Origin: Nocardia higoensis
Lineage (GTDB): Bacteria; Actinomycetota; Actinomycetes; Mycobacteriales; Mycobacteriaceae
Length of the DNA stretch: 64,000 nt
Direction of reading: 5' to 3'
NCBI RefSeq assembly: GCF_015477835.1
Contig: NZ_JADLQN010000003.1
Coordinates: forward strand, 434,001-498,000
Shown here: positions 47,929 through 57,222 of the stretch, one piece after another
Layout: every line of letters begins with the position of its first letter
How positions within the stretch are numbered: the stretch's first letter is position 1
The notes under the pieces: model-generated
What the model was told of the DNA's origin: nothing
Seen by the model: only the letters and a program-made list of their open reading frames with translations
Databases searched by the model: none
Position numbers and translations under genes: made by a program

Positions 47929-50900
47929 ATGACGCAACTTCCTGGCCACAGGTCACCTGGACCCATCGGTCTCTACGACCCGGCGAACGAACACGACGCC
48001 TGTGGCGTCGCATTCGTCGTCGACATGCACGGCCGTCGTAGCCGCGACATCGTCGACAAGGCCATCACGGCCCTGTTGAACCTGGAACACCGCGGTGCCG
48101 CGGGCGCCGAGCCGAACTCCGGCGACGGCGCGGGCATCCTGATCCAGATTCCGGACCGCTTCTTCCGTGCCGTGGCCGGATTCGAGCTGCCGCCCGAGGG
48201 ATCCTATGCCTCCGGCATCGCCTTCCTGCCGCAGGCGCGGCGTGAGGCCGCCCGCGCGTCCTACGGCGTGGAGAAGATCGTCAAGGAAGAGGGCCTCGAG
48301 GTTCTCGGCTGGCGCGAGGTGCCGATCGACGAGAGCTCGCTCGGTGCCCTGGCGCGCGACGCCATGCCCACCTTCCGGCAGATCTTCATCGCCTCTCCGA
48401 AGAATTCGGCCGAGCAGCTCTCCGGCATGGATCTGGAGCGGCGCGCCTACGTCATCCGCAAGCGCGTCGAGCACGAGCTCGGCAACCAGGGCGCCGGCGA
48501 GGGTGCGACCGGCCGCGAGACGGTCTACTTCCCTAGCCTGTCCGGGCAGACCTTCGTCTACAAGGGCATGTTCACCACCCCGCAGCTGCGCGCGTTCTAC
48601 CTGGATCTGCAGGACGACCGTGTCGAGTCGGCGCTGGGCATCGTGCACTCCCGGTTCTCCACCAACACCTTCCCCTCGTGGCCGCTGGCCCATCCGTTCC
48701 GCCGCGTGGCGCACAACGGTGAGATCAACACCGTCACCGGCAACGAGAACTGGATGCGCGCGCGGGAGGCGCTGCTGAACAGCGACGTATTCGGCACCGA
48801 CTCCGCGGGCAACAACCGGCTGGCCAAGATCTTCCCCGTCTGTACCCCGAAGGCCAGCGACACCGCTCGCTTCGACGAGGTCCTCGAGCTGCTGCACCTG
48901 GGCGGTCGCCCGCTGCCGCACGCCGTGCTGATGATGATTCCCGAGGCATGGGAACGCCACGACAGCATGGACCCGCAGCTGCGCGCCTTCTACGAGTACC
49001 ACTCCATGCTGATGGAGCCGTGGGACGGCCCGGCCTCGGTCTGCTTCACCGACGGCACCGTGGTCGGCGCCGTGCTCGACCGCAACGGCCTGCGCCCCAG
49101 CCGCGTCTGGGTGACCGAGGACGGCCTGGTCGTGATGGCCTCCGAGGTCGGCGTGCTCGACATCGATCCGTCCAAGGTGGTCCGCAAGGCCCGCCTGCAG
49201 CCGGGTCGCATGTTCCTGGTCGACACCTCGCAGGGTCGCATCGTCGACGACAACGAGATCAAGACCCAGCTCGCCGCCGAGCACCCCTACCAGCAGTGGC
49301 TGGACGAGGGCGTCACCCGGCTGGCCGACCTGCCCGACCGCCCGCACGTGCACATGTCGCACGATCGCGTGCTGATCCGCCAGCAGATCTTCGGTTACAC
49401 CAACGAGGAACTGAGCCTGCTGATCTCGCCGATGGCCAAGACCGGCGGCGAGGCGCTGGGCTCCATGGGTACCGACACCCCGATCGCCGTGCTCTCCGCG
49501 CGCCCGCGGCTGCTGTTCGACTACTTCTCCCAGCTGTTCGCGCAGGTCACCAACCCGCCGCTGGACGCCATCCGGGAAGAGGTCGTCACCAGCCTCAAGC
49601 GCAACCTCGGCACCGAGGCCGACCTGCTGCACCCCGGCCCGGAGTCGTGCAAGCAGATCGCCATCGAGCAGCCGATCCTGGACAACGACGAGCTGGCCAA
49701 GCTGGTCCACATCAACGACGACGGCTCCCAGCCGGAGCTGCGTTCGGTGGTCGTGCGCGGCCTGTACCAGGTCAAGGACGGCGGCGAAGGGCTGCGCCGG
49801 GCGCTGCGGGCCATCAACACCCAGGTCTCGGCCGCCATCGAGGGCGGCGCCAAGCTCATCGTGCTCTCCGACCGCGAGTCGAACGAGAAGCTGGCTCCGA
49901 TCCCGTCGCTGCTGCTGACCTCCTCGGTGCACCACCACCTCGTGCGCGAGCGCACCCGTACCAAGGTCGGCCTGATCGTGGAGGCCGGTGACGCCCGCGA
50001 GGTGCACCACATGGCCATGCTGGTCGGCTTCGGCGCCGGCGCGATCAACCCCTACATGGCCTTCGAGACGATCGAGGACATGATCGAGCGCGGCGCGCTC
50101 GAGCTGGGCACCGGCAGCGTCGCCACGGACTACGAGAAGGCCGTCGCGAACTACATCAAGGGCGCGGGCAAGGGCGTGCTGAAGGTGATGTCCAAGATGG
50201 GCATCTCCACCATGGCCTCCTACAACGGCGCGCAGCTGTTCCAGGTCATCGGTCTGTCGCAGAGCCTGGTCGACGAGTACTTCACCGGTCTGCGCTCGCC
50301 GCTGGACGGCATCGGTCTCGACGAGATCGCCGCCGACGTCGCCGCCCGGCACCGGGTCGCCTTCCTGGAGAACCGCAACGAGCGCGCGCACCGCGAACTC
50401 GAGGTCGGCGGTGAGTACCAGTGGCGCCGTGAGGGCGAGTACCACCTGTTCAACCCGGACACGGTGTTCAAGCTGCAGCACGCGACCCGCTCGGGTCAGT
50501 ACTCGATCTTCAAGGAGTACACGAAGCTGGTCGACGACCAGTCCGAGCGGCTGGCATCGCTGCGCGGCCTGTTCAAGTTCAAGTCCGGTGCGCGCGCGCC
50601 GATCTCGATCGACGAGGTCGAGCCCGTCTCCGAGATCGTCAAGCGCTTCTCCACCGGCGCGATGAGCTACGGCTCGATCTCCTCGGAGGCGCACGAGACG
50701 CTGGCGATCGCGATGAACCGGATCGGCGGCCGCTCGAACTCCGGTGAGGGCGGCGAGCATCCGGCGCGCTTCGAGGCCGAGGACAACGGCGACTGGCGGC
50801 GCAGCGCGATCAAGCAGGTGGCCTCCGGCCGCTTCGGCGTGACCGCGCACTACCTGACCAACTGCACCGACATCCAGATCAAGATGGCCCAGGGCGCCAA

Positions 50901-52575
50901 GCCGGGCGAGGGCGGCCAGCTGCCCGCGCACAAGGTGTACCCGTGGGTCGCCGAGGTGCGGCACTCGACGCCGGGCGTCGGCCTGATCTCCCCGCCGCCG
51001 CACCACGACATCTACTCGATCGAGGATCTGGCGCAGCTGATCCACGACCTGAAGAACGCGAACCCGCAGGCTCGGATCCACGTGAAACTCGTCGCCGAGC
51101 CCGGTGTCGGCACCGTCGCCGCGGGCGTCTCCAAGGCGCACGCTGACGTGGTGCTGATCTCCGGTCACGACGGCGGCACCGGTGCCTCGCCGCTGACCTC
51201 GCTCAAGCACGCGGGCGGCCCCTGGGAGCTCGGCCTGGCCGAGACCCAGCAGACGCTGCTGCTCAACGGCCTGCGCGACCGCATCGTGGTGCAGGTCGAC
51301 GGCCAGATGAAGACCGGCCGCGACGTGATGATCGCCGCGCTGCTCGGCGCCGAGGAGTACGGTTTCGCCACCGCTCCGCTGGTGGTCTCGGGCTGCATCA
51401 TGATGCGCGTGTGCCACCTGGACACCTGCCCGGTCGGCGTCGCCACCCAGAACCCGGTGCTGCGCGAGCGCTTCACCGGCAAGCCGGAGTTCGTGGTGAA
51501 CTTCTTCGAGTTCATCGCCGAAGAGGTGCGTGAACTGCTGGCGCAGCTGGGCTTCCGCACGCTGGACGAGGCCATCGGCCGGGTCGACCTGCTCGACACC
51601 ACCAAGGCCAAGCAGCACTGGAAGGCCAGCAAGCTGGATCTCTCGCCGATCCTCGACGACATCGAGACGGCGTTCATGTTCCAGGACCGCCGCTGCACCA
51701 AGACCCAGGACCACGGCCTGGACAAGGCGCTGGATCAGCAGCTCATCACCGAGGCGCGCGACGCCCTCGAGCTCGGCAAGCCGGTCAAGATCGAAACCAA
51801 GATCACCAACGTGAACCGGACGGTCGGCACCATGCTCGGCCACGAGGTGACCAAGCTCTACGGTGGCGCGGGCCTGCCCGACGACACCATCGACATCACC
51901 TTCACCGGTTCGGCGGGCAACAGCTTCGGCGCCTTCGTCCCCGCGGGCATCACGCTGCGGGTGCAGGGCGACGCGAACGACTATGTCGGCAAGGGTCTCT
52001 CGGGTGGTCACCTGGTGGTCCGCCCGGCGCCGAACGCCCCCGAGGACTTCGTCGCCGAGAACAACATCATCGCCGGCAACGTGATCCTGTTCGGCGCGAC
52101 CAGCGGCAAGGCGTTCATCAACGGCGTGGTCGGTGAGCGGTTCGCGGTGCGCAACTCGGGCGCGACGGCGGTCGTCGAAGGCGTGGGCGACCACGGCTGC
52201 GAGTACATGACCGGTGGCCGCGTGGTGATCCTCGGCGCGACCGGGCGTAACTTCGGCGCCGGTATGTCCGGCGGCGTCGCCTTCGTCTACGACCCCGATG
52301 CCACGTTCGTCACCCAGGTGAGCCCGGAGCAGCGCGAGGCGCTCGAGCAGCTGTCCGGCGACGATTTCACCTGGCTGCGCGACATCATCACCGAACACCG
52401 CGACAAGACCGGTTCGGCGGTCGCCGATCGCATCCTCAGCGATTGGTCCCAGCAGGTGAATCATTTCGTGAAGGTCATGCCGCGCGAATACAAGAAGGTT
52501 CTGCTCGCCATCTCCGAGGCCGAAAAGGCCGGGAAGGATGTCGACGAGGCGATCATGGAGGCCGCTCGTGGCTGA
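47929..52575 (+). CDS. gltB: Glutamate synthase large subunit
   Basis: 1548-residue large chain of NADPH-dependent glutamate synthase, which makes two glutamates from glutamine and 2-oxoglutarate. A 24-residue propeptide precedes Cys25 (HDACGVAFVVD), the N-terminal amidotransferase nucleophile. The synthase domain has the FMN region GHDGGTGASPLTS and iron-sulfur cysteines CIMMRVCHLDTCPVG. The C-terminal beta-helix runs from GHEVTKLYGG. ATG 47929 is preceded by AAGGCAGAGG. gltD follows after a 59-base gap with a repeated junction sequence. Confidence 0.97.
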   Translation: MTQLPGHRSPGPIGLYDPANEHDACGVAFVVDMHGRRSRDIVDKAITALLNLEHRGAAGAEPNSGDGAGILIQIPDRFFRAVAGFELPPEGSYASGIAFLPQARREAARASYGVEKIVKEEGLEVLGWREVPIDESSLGALARDAMPTFRQIFIASPKNSAEQLSGMDLERRAYVIRKRVEHELGNQGAGEGATGRETVYFPSLSGQTFVYKGMFTTPQLRAFYLDLQDDRVESALGIVHSRFSTNTFPSWPLAHPFRRVAHNGEINTVTGNENWMRAREALLNSDVFGTDSAGNNRLAKIFPVCTPKASDTARFDEVLELLHLGGRPLPHAVLMMIPEAWERHDSMDPQLRAFYEYHSMLMEPWDGPASVCFTDGTVVGAVLDRNGLRPSRVWVTEDGLVVMASEVGVLDIDPSKVVRKARLQPGRMFLVDTSQGRIVDDNEIKTQLAAEHPYQQWLDEGVTRLADLPDRPHVHMSHDRVLIRQQIFGYTNEELSLLISPMAKTGGEALGSMGTDTPIAVLSARPRLLFDYFSQLFAQVTNPPLDAIREEVVTSLKRNLGTEADLLHPGPESCKQIAIEQPILDNDELAKLVHINDDGSQPELRSVVVRGLYQVKDGGEGLRRALRAINTQVSAAIEGGAKLIVLSDRESNEKLAPIPSLLLTSSVHHHLVRERTRTKVGLIVEAGDAREVHHMAMLVGFGAGAINPYMAFETIEDMIERGALELGTGSVATDYEKAVANYIKGAGKGVLKVMSKMGISTMASYNGAQLFQVIGLSQSLVDEYFTGLRSPLDGIGLDEIAADVAARHRVAFLENRNERAHRELEVGGEYQWRREGEYHLFNPDTVFKLQHATRSGQYSIFKEYTKLVDDQSERLASLRGLFKFKSGARAPISIDEVEPVSEIVKRFSTGAMSYGSISSEAHETLAIAMNRIGGRSNSGEGGEHPARFEAEDNGDWRRSAIKQVASGRFGVTAHYLTNCTDIQIKMAQGAKPGEGGQLPAHKVYPWVAEVRHSTPGVGLISPPPHHDIYSIEDLAQLIHDLKNANPQARIHVKLVAEPGVGTVAAGVSKAHADVVLISGHDGGTGASPLTSLKHAGGPWELGLAETQQTLLLNGLRDRIVVQVDGQMKTGRDVMIAALLGAEEYGFATAPLVVSGCIMMRVCHLDTCPVGVATQNPVLRERFTGKPEFVVNFFEFIAEEVRELLAQLGFRTLDEAIGRVDLLDTTKAKQHWKASKLDLSPILDDIETAFMFQDRRCTKTQDHGLDKALDQQLITEARDALELGKPVKIETKITNVNRTVGTMLGHEVTKLYGGAGLPDDTIDITFTGSAGNSFGAFVPAGITLRVQGDANDYVGKGLSGGHLVVRPAPNAPEDFVAENNIIAGNVILFGATSGKAFINGVVGERFAVRNSGATAVVEGVGDHGCEYMTGGRVVILGATGRNFGAGMSGGVAFVYDPDATFVTQVSPEQREALEQLSGDDFTWLRDIITEHRDKTGSAVADRILSDWSQQVNHFVKVMPREYKKVLLAISEAEKAGKDVDEAIMEAARG

Positions 52576-52576
52576 C
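52557..52576 (+). repeat. 20-bp repeat at the gltB end (copy 1)
   Basis: GGAGGCCGCTCGTGGCTGAC encodes the last codons of GltB (EAARG, stop) and is repeated exactly at 52624-52643, where it forms the gltD ribosome site and start. Confidence 0.95.
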
Positions 52577-52623
52577 GTGAGACGCGGTCAAGACGCCGGC
52601 GAGTTGTTGAGAGGCGAGAAGAC

Positions 52624-52643
52624 GGAGGCCGCTCGTGGCTGAC
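52624..52643 (+). repeat. 20-bp repeat at the gltD start (copy 2)
   Basis: Exact copy of 52557-52576. GGAGG (52624-52628) is the ribosome site and GTG (52635) the start of gltD. Confidence 0.95.
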
Positions 52644-54104
52644 CCACAGGGATTTCTGAAGCACACCAAGCGGGAGCTGCCCGCCCGGCGCCCGGTTCCG
52701 CTGCGGCTGCTGGACTGGAAAGAGGTCTACGAGGACAAGTTCTCGCACGAGACCCTGCAGACCCAGGCCAGCCGCTGCATGGACTGCGGTATTCCGTTCT
52801 GTCACAACGGTTGTCCGCTGGGGAATCTGATTCCCGAGTGGAACGACCTGGTGTACAAGGACCGCTGGCGCGAGGGCATCGACCGGCTGCACGCGACCAA
52901 CAACTTCCCGGAGTTCACCGGGCGGCTGTGCCCGGCGCCGTGTGAGGCCTCCTGTGTGCTCGGCATCAACCAGGATCCGGTCACGATCAAGCAGGTCGAG
53001 GTCGAGATCATCGAGAACGCCTTCGACGAGGGCTGGGTGACCCCGGTCTACCCGACCCGCCTGACCGGCAAGAAGGTCGCCGTCGTGGGCTCCGGCCCGG
53101 CCGGTCTGGCCGCCGCGCAGCAGCTGACTCGCGCCGGTCACACCGTCACGGTGTTCGAGCGCGCCGACCGCATCGGCGGCCTGCTGCGCTACGGCATCCC
53201 GGAATTCAAGATGGAGAAGCGCTTCATCGACCGCCGTCTGGCGCAGATGGAGGCCGAGGGCACCATCTTCCGCACCGGCGTGAACGTCGGTGTGGACATC
53301 ACCGCCGAGGAACTGCGCGAGCAGTTCGACGCGGTCGTGCTGGCCGGTGGCGCCACCCAGGCCCGCGACCTGCCGATCCCCGGTCGTGAGCTGGACGGCA
53401 TCCATCAGGCGATGGAGTTCCTGCCCTGGGCCAACCGGGTGCAGCACGGTGATCCGGTCACCGACGCCGACGGGCTGCCGCCCATCCACGCCAAGGGCAA
53501 GAAGGTCGTCATCATCGGCGGCGGCGACACCGGCGCGGACTGCCTGGGCACCTCGCACCGGCACGGTGCGGTGTCGGTGCACCAGTTCGAGATCATGCCG
53601 CGTCCGCCGGAGGAGCGCGCCGCCTCGACCCCGTGGCCGACCTACCCCCTGATGTACCGGGTGTCCTCGGCGCACGAGGAGGGCGGCGAGCGAGTGTTCT
53701 CGGTCAACACCGAGCGTTTCGTCGGCAAGGACGGCCACGTCACCGGTCTCGAGGCGCACGAGGTGAAGATGGTCAACGGCCGCTTCGAGAAGGTCGCGGG
53801 CACCGACTTCACCCTCGAAGCCGATCTGGTGCTGCTGGCGATGGGCTTCGTCGGCCCCGAGAAGGGCGGCCTGCTCACCGATCTGGGCGTCGGCTACGAC
53901 CAGCGCGGCAATGTGCAGCGCGACAAGGGCTGGGCCACCAATGTGCCCGGCGTCTTCGTCGCGGGCGACATGGGCCGCGGCCAGTCGCTGATCGTGTGGG
54001 CCATCGCCGAGGGCCGCGCCGCGGCCTCGGCGGTCGATGCGTACCTGGAGGGCGAGACCGCGCTGCCCGCGCCGATCACCCCCACCATGGTGGCCCAGCG
54101 CTGA
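52635..54104 (+). CDS. gltD: Glutamate synthase small subunit
   Basis: 489-residue flavoprotein that feeds NADPH electrons to GltB. The N-terminal iron-sulfur domain has CMDCGIPFCHNGCPLGN and CPAPCEASCVLG. The FAD Rossmann motif is VAVVGSGPAGLAAAQ, and the NADPH motif is VVIIGGGDTGADCLG. The C-terminal FAD contact is GVFVAGDMGRGQSLIVWAI. GTG 52635 with GGAGG six bases upstream gives MADPQGFL, the family start. Followed by a strong terminator. Confidence 0.97.
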   Translation: MADPQGFLKHTKRELPARRPVPLRLLDWKEVYEDKFSHETLQTQASRCMDCGIPFCHNGCPLGNLIPEWNDLVYKDRWREGIDRLHATNNFPEFTGRLCPAPCEASCVLGINQDPVTIKQVEVEIIENAFDEGWVTPVYPTRLTGKKVAVVGSGPAGLAAAQQLTRAGHTVTVFERADRIGGLLRYGIPEFKMEKRFIDRRLAQMEAEGTIFRTGVNVGVDITAEELREQFDAVVLAGGATQARDLPIPGRELDGIHQAMEFLPWANRVQHGDPVTDADGLPPIHAKGKKVVIIGGGDTGADCLGTSHRHGAVSVHQFEIMPRPPEERAASTPWPTYPLMYRVSSAHEEGGERVFSVNTERFVGKDGHVTGLEAHEVKMVNGRFEKVAGTDFTLEADLVLLAMGFVGPEKGGLLTDLGVGYDQRGNVQRDKGWATNVPGVFVAGDMGRGQSLIVWAIAEGRAAASAVDAYLEGETALPAPITPTMVAQR

Positions 54105-54144
54105 GCTGACCACCGCGCGGCTGATCGCCCGCGCGAAACCTCAG

Positions 54145-54177
54145 GCGCCCGTGGACGACTCGTCCACGGGCGCTTTT
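54145..54177 (+). terminator. Intrinsic terminator of gltBD
   Basis: GCGCCCGTGGAC (54145-54156) pairs perfectly with GTCCACGGGCGC (54162-54173), loop GACTC, followed by TTTT. Confidence 0.92.
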
Positions 54178-54427
54178 CGTCGGCGTGGCACAGCCTGTTC
54201 CGCCAGGTCGCCGATGGATGGGTAGGGCAATTCGTCGCCGAATCGCCGGTCCGAATGGCGGGCGCGCGGTGCGCGCCCTAAGGTGAGGACGATTGAACTG
54301 CGATCCCGGAGTGGGTGGCCGGAAGAAACCGTGTGTTCACCGACGCGAAATCCGCAGGGTCCAGCATGATCAGCGCGAACTTTGTCGGGGCTGCTCCCGC
54401 GTGGGGCACAGGTCGAACTGGAGCGGT
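54178..54427. other. Gap before the cutinase-like gene
   Basis: 250 bases between the gltBD terminator and the esterase start. No gene supported; presumably holds its promoter. Confidence 0.4.
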
Positions 54428-55327
54428 ATGCGGTGGAAGAAGGCGGTCGCCGGGCTGGGTGCCTCGGCGGCGATTGCCTCCGGTCTGATGGTGGGTAGCG
54501 CGGCGACGGCGGTGGCCGCGCCGTGCCCGAGTCTGTATGTCGTGGCGATCCCGGGAACGTGGGAGACCGGCCACGACAAGCAGCCCCAGCCGGGCATGCT
54601 GTCCGGTGTCACCCGTGGGCTGCCCCGCTCCGTCGAGGTCGATTACGTGACCTACGCGGCGACCGCCTTCCCGTGGGAGGGCGAGGCGTACGGCAATTCC
54701 AAGAGGGAAGCCGTCGTCAATGCGCGCGGCCTGCTCAGCCGGATGGCGTTGCGCTGCGGCGAGACCAAGATGGCGGTGGTCGGCTACAGCCAGGGCGCCG
54801 ACGCCGCGGGCGATCTGGCGGCCGAGATCGGTACCGGCCTCGGCGCGGTGCCCGCGAGCAGGATCGCGGGCGTCGGCCTGATCTCGGATCCGCGGCGCTC
54901 GCCCACCGACGTCCAGGTCGGCCCGATCGCTCCCGGTGCGGGCGCGGGCGGCCCGCGGCCCGGTGGCTTCGGCTGGGTCTCCGACCGGGTGCGCACGATC
55001 TGCGCGGTCGACGATCTCTACTGCGCCACGGCCACCGACGATTTCGTCACCCGGTTCGCCGGTTTCCTGGCGCAGAGTTCGGATGCCAACCCGGCCAACG
55101 TCTGGCGCTACCAGCTGGAGGCAGGCGCGATCATCAACGATCTGATGGCCCACGGCGGCGTGTCGGTGCTGCAGTCACAGCTTTCGGAGCCGGCGAATCA
55201 GAAGCGCGTCGACGACATCGAGCGCTTCTACAAGTCGCAGACGCACACGGCCTACGGCAGCTACTCCGTCGGTGGTGGGCAGACCGCGATCAGCTGGATG
55301 CACAACTGGATTGCCGGGATGGCCTGA
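54428..55327 (+). CDS. Secreted cutinase-like esterase (Culp family)
   Basis: 299 residues. Signal peptide residues 1-33 (RWKK, hydrophobic core, cleavage after AVA). The mature alpha/beta-hydrolase core has PCPSLYVVAIPGTWE, the nucleophile motif VVGYSQGADAAG (Ser), the Asp region ICAVDDLYC and a His in MAHGG. The Cys pairs fit the conserved cutinase disulfides. Family members in mycobacteria and nocardiae are lipid esterases or phospholipases; substrate unknown. ATG 54428 has GGAG five bases upstream. Confidence 0.9.
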   Translation: MRWKKAVAGLGASAAIASGLMVGSAATAVAAPCPSLYVVAIPGTWETGHDKQPQPGMLSGVTRGLPRSVEVDYVTYAATAFPWEGEAYGNSKREAVVNARGLLSRMALRCGETKMAVVGYSQGADAAGDLAAEIGTGLGAVPASRIAGVGLISDPRRSPTDVQVGPIAPGAGAGGPRPGGFGWVSDRVRTICAVDDLYCATATDDFVTRFAGFLAQSSDANPANVWRYQLEAGAIINDLMAHGGVSVLQSQLSEPANQKRVDDIERFYKSQTHTAYGSYSVGGGQTAISWMHNWIAGMA

Positions 55328-55364
55328 GCCCGGGCTGTTCTCACCGGACGTCGCCACGGACGCA

Positions 55365-55398
55365 ACGGCCCGTTCCCCCGCCCTGGGGGACGGGCCGT
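55365..55398. terminator. Bidirectional terminator
   Basis: ACGGCCCGT-T-CCCCC (55365-55379) faces GGGGG-ACGGGCCGT (55385-55398), a long stem with one bulge. It lies between the convergent esterase and histidine phosphatase genes. Confidence 0.75.
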
Positions 55399-55540
55399 CG
55401 GCGCGTCAGCCCGCGGAACCGGGGGACGGCAGCGGAAGGTGCTGCGGCACAGCGGGCAAGGGGAACGGATAGTGCGGGCCGTGCTGACCGGGGTGATCGG
55501 CGGTTCTGCGACCGGCCTCCGGATTCGCTGTGAGCGCCGG

Positions 55541-56155
55541 TCAGCGGCCCTGGTTGCGGGGCAGCAGGTCCCAGACGTGGCCGTTCTCGTTCACCGTGGC
55601 CGCGCTGCGGCGGCCGGTACGCGAGAACAGCACGCGGGTGATCGAGCAGTAGTCGATCGGGAAGGTGAGCGGGCGTGGCAGGCCGAGCACATGCTGCAGC
55701 AACACGTTCACCACGCCGCCGTGCGCGAACGCCACCACGGTGTCGTCCGGCTCGGTGCCCGCGGCGATCTCGTCGACCGCGCGCAGCACCCGGGCGACGA
55801 ACGCGGTCTCGTCGATCTGCTCGGGTAGGTGCCCGGCCTTGATCCGCTCGTAGGCGTCGCGGAACTCGATCTTGGCGTCCTCGACGGGGATGTAGGCGGG
55901 CAGATCCCGGTCGTATTCGGCCAGATCGTCGACGATGTCGACCGGCAGGCCGAGCTTGTCGGCGGTCGGGGCGGCGGTCTGACGGGCCCGTGCCTGCGGG
56001 CTGCTCAGCACCCGGCTGATCCGGTGGTGGTGAGCGAGCGCGGCGGGCACCCGAGCGGCCTGTTCGCGTCCGATCTCCGCGAGATCCGGATCGGCGGGAC
56101 CGGACGTGGCGGTCAGCCGCAGTGGCTGGGCATGGCGGACAAGGATCAACTGCAC
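55541..56155 (-). CDS. Histidine phosphatase superfamily protein
   Basis: 204 residues of the phosphoglycerate-mutase-like fold. Phospho-His motif LILVRHAQPL at residues 3-12, second-site Arg in SSPQARARQTA, Glu segment and the late FAHGGVVNVLL with the second catalytic His. Substrate unknown. GTG 56155 (VQLILVRHAQ) is the family start; CACAGT lies six bases upstream and may be a weak -10 for a leaderless mRNA. The frame continues upstream without family similarity. Confidence 0.88.
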   Translation of the reverse strand: MQLILVRHAQPLRLTATSGPADPDLAEIGREQAARVPAALAHHHRISRVLSSPQARARQTAAPTADKLGLPVDIVDDLAEYDRDLPAYIPVEDAKIEFRDAYERIKAGHLPEQIDETAFVARVLRAVDEIAAGTEPDDTVVAFAHGGVVNVLLQHVLGLPRPLTFPIDYCSITRVLFSRTGRRSAATVNENGHVWDLLPRNQGR

Positions 56156-56579
56156 CCGTTCACTGTGCCGCACCGGTGAGGCCGGGCGTGCGGCAGGGGC
56201 GAGGCGGGCGTTCACCGTGACGGCCGCGAGGCGATCCGCGTGCACGACCACGGCCGAGGCACGTCGTAGGAGACGTTGCCGTCCTTGCAGACTCGTGGAG
56301 ACCACCGCGGGGCCGCACCCGGCACGGAGACGGGTCCGCGCATGCCGGGTGAGGTCCGCAGTGGTCCGCCCGCTCTGCAGGGCGGGTACGGCGGTGCGGC
56401 CGACGTGGTCGAGGAGCGGGTCGAGGGAACCCGCGCGCCGACGGGGTCGAATGCCGGAGCCCGTCGAGCCGGTGCCGGACAGCTCCGGCGCGACCGGGCG
56501 GAACCTCCGTGCGGAGCGCCGGCCCGCCCTCGGGCCCGGACCCACCGTGCGGTGGCCGACCACGGATCGGCCGACCGCT
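56156..56579. other. Gap between histidine phosphatase and repeat-protein genes
   Basis: 424 bases, GC-rich, with open frames on both strands but none with a recognisable start, ribosome site or family. I see no gene here. Confidence 0.5.
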
Positions 56580-57098
56580 TTACGCACCGTAGGGCGGCTG
56601 ACCACCGGGCGGGCCGTAGGGCGGCTGACCACCGGGTGCACCGTACGGGGGCTGACCCGGATACGGGGGCTGACCGTAGGGTTGTCCCCCGAGGGGCTGG
56701 TCGCCGGTCGACTGACCGTAGGGCTGACCGTAGGCCGGCTGACCACCCGGCGCACCGTAGGGCGGCTGACCACCGGGCGCACCGTAGGGCGGCTGACCAC
56801 CGGGCGCACCGTAGGGCGGCTGTGCGGAACCACCGTGAGGTGGTTGCCCGTTCCCCGCTCGGTCGTTGTTCTTCTTCTTGGTCAGCAGATAGATGCCGAC
56901 CACCAGGGCGATGACGAACAGCAGGCAGCAGATGCCACCGATGATGTAGCCGCCGCCTCCCGAGCCGCTGCCGCGGTTGCGCTTCTTGGCCAGGTACTCG
57001 ACAGCCTGTGCGTAGTCGTTCGAGGCGAGCAGTGTTTCCGGGTTCGCCCAGACCGTGTGGTCGAGCAGGCCCGTGGTGGTCAGTACGTCGACGTACAT
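56580..57098 (-). CDS. Single-pass membrane protein with QPPYGAPGG repeats
   Basis: 172 residues. A soluble N-terminus (MYVDVLTTTGLLDHTVWANPE) resembles short ligand domains of actinobacterial membrane proteins, then Gly/Ser spacer, one membrane helix (about 53-73, with CC), KKKNN stop-transfer and a C-terminus of nine-residue QPPYGAPGG units, encoded by 27-bp near-identical repeats around 56746-56822 and 56580-56645. Function unknown; such Tyr/Pro/Gln tails often carry protein contacts. Confidence 0.75.
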   Translation of the reverse strand: MYVDVLTTTGLLDHTVWANPETLLASNDYAQAVEYLAKKRNRGSGSGGGGYIIGGICCLLFVIALVVGIYLLTKKKNNDRAGNGQPPHGGSAQPPYGAPGGQPPYGAPGGQPPYGAPGGQPAYGQPYGQSTGDQPLGGQPYGQPPYPGQPPYGAPGGQPPYGPPGGQPPYGA

Positions 57099-57222
57099 GG
57101 CCCCCCATTCCGTGTGTAGTTTCCCGGCTCCTCCCGGCCGGACCCGACAGGTTATCGCGCGCGAACCGACGCTGTTAACCGGCCTCCGCGTGTCCTGCGG
57201 TGATCCCCGGGTGGCGTTTCCC

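Noticed and set aside
47953..52464. 1503-codon minus-strand frame opposite gltB
   Set aside because: Shadow frame; His/Asp/Arg/Val-rich without motifs, while GltB is complete on the other strand.
56212..57119. Several long frames on both strands across the repeat-protein gene
   Set aside because: Periodic 27-bp repeats keep all frames open; only the minus frame 56580-57098 gives a sensible membrane protein.
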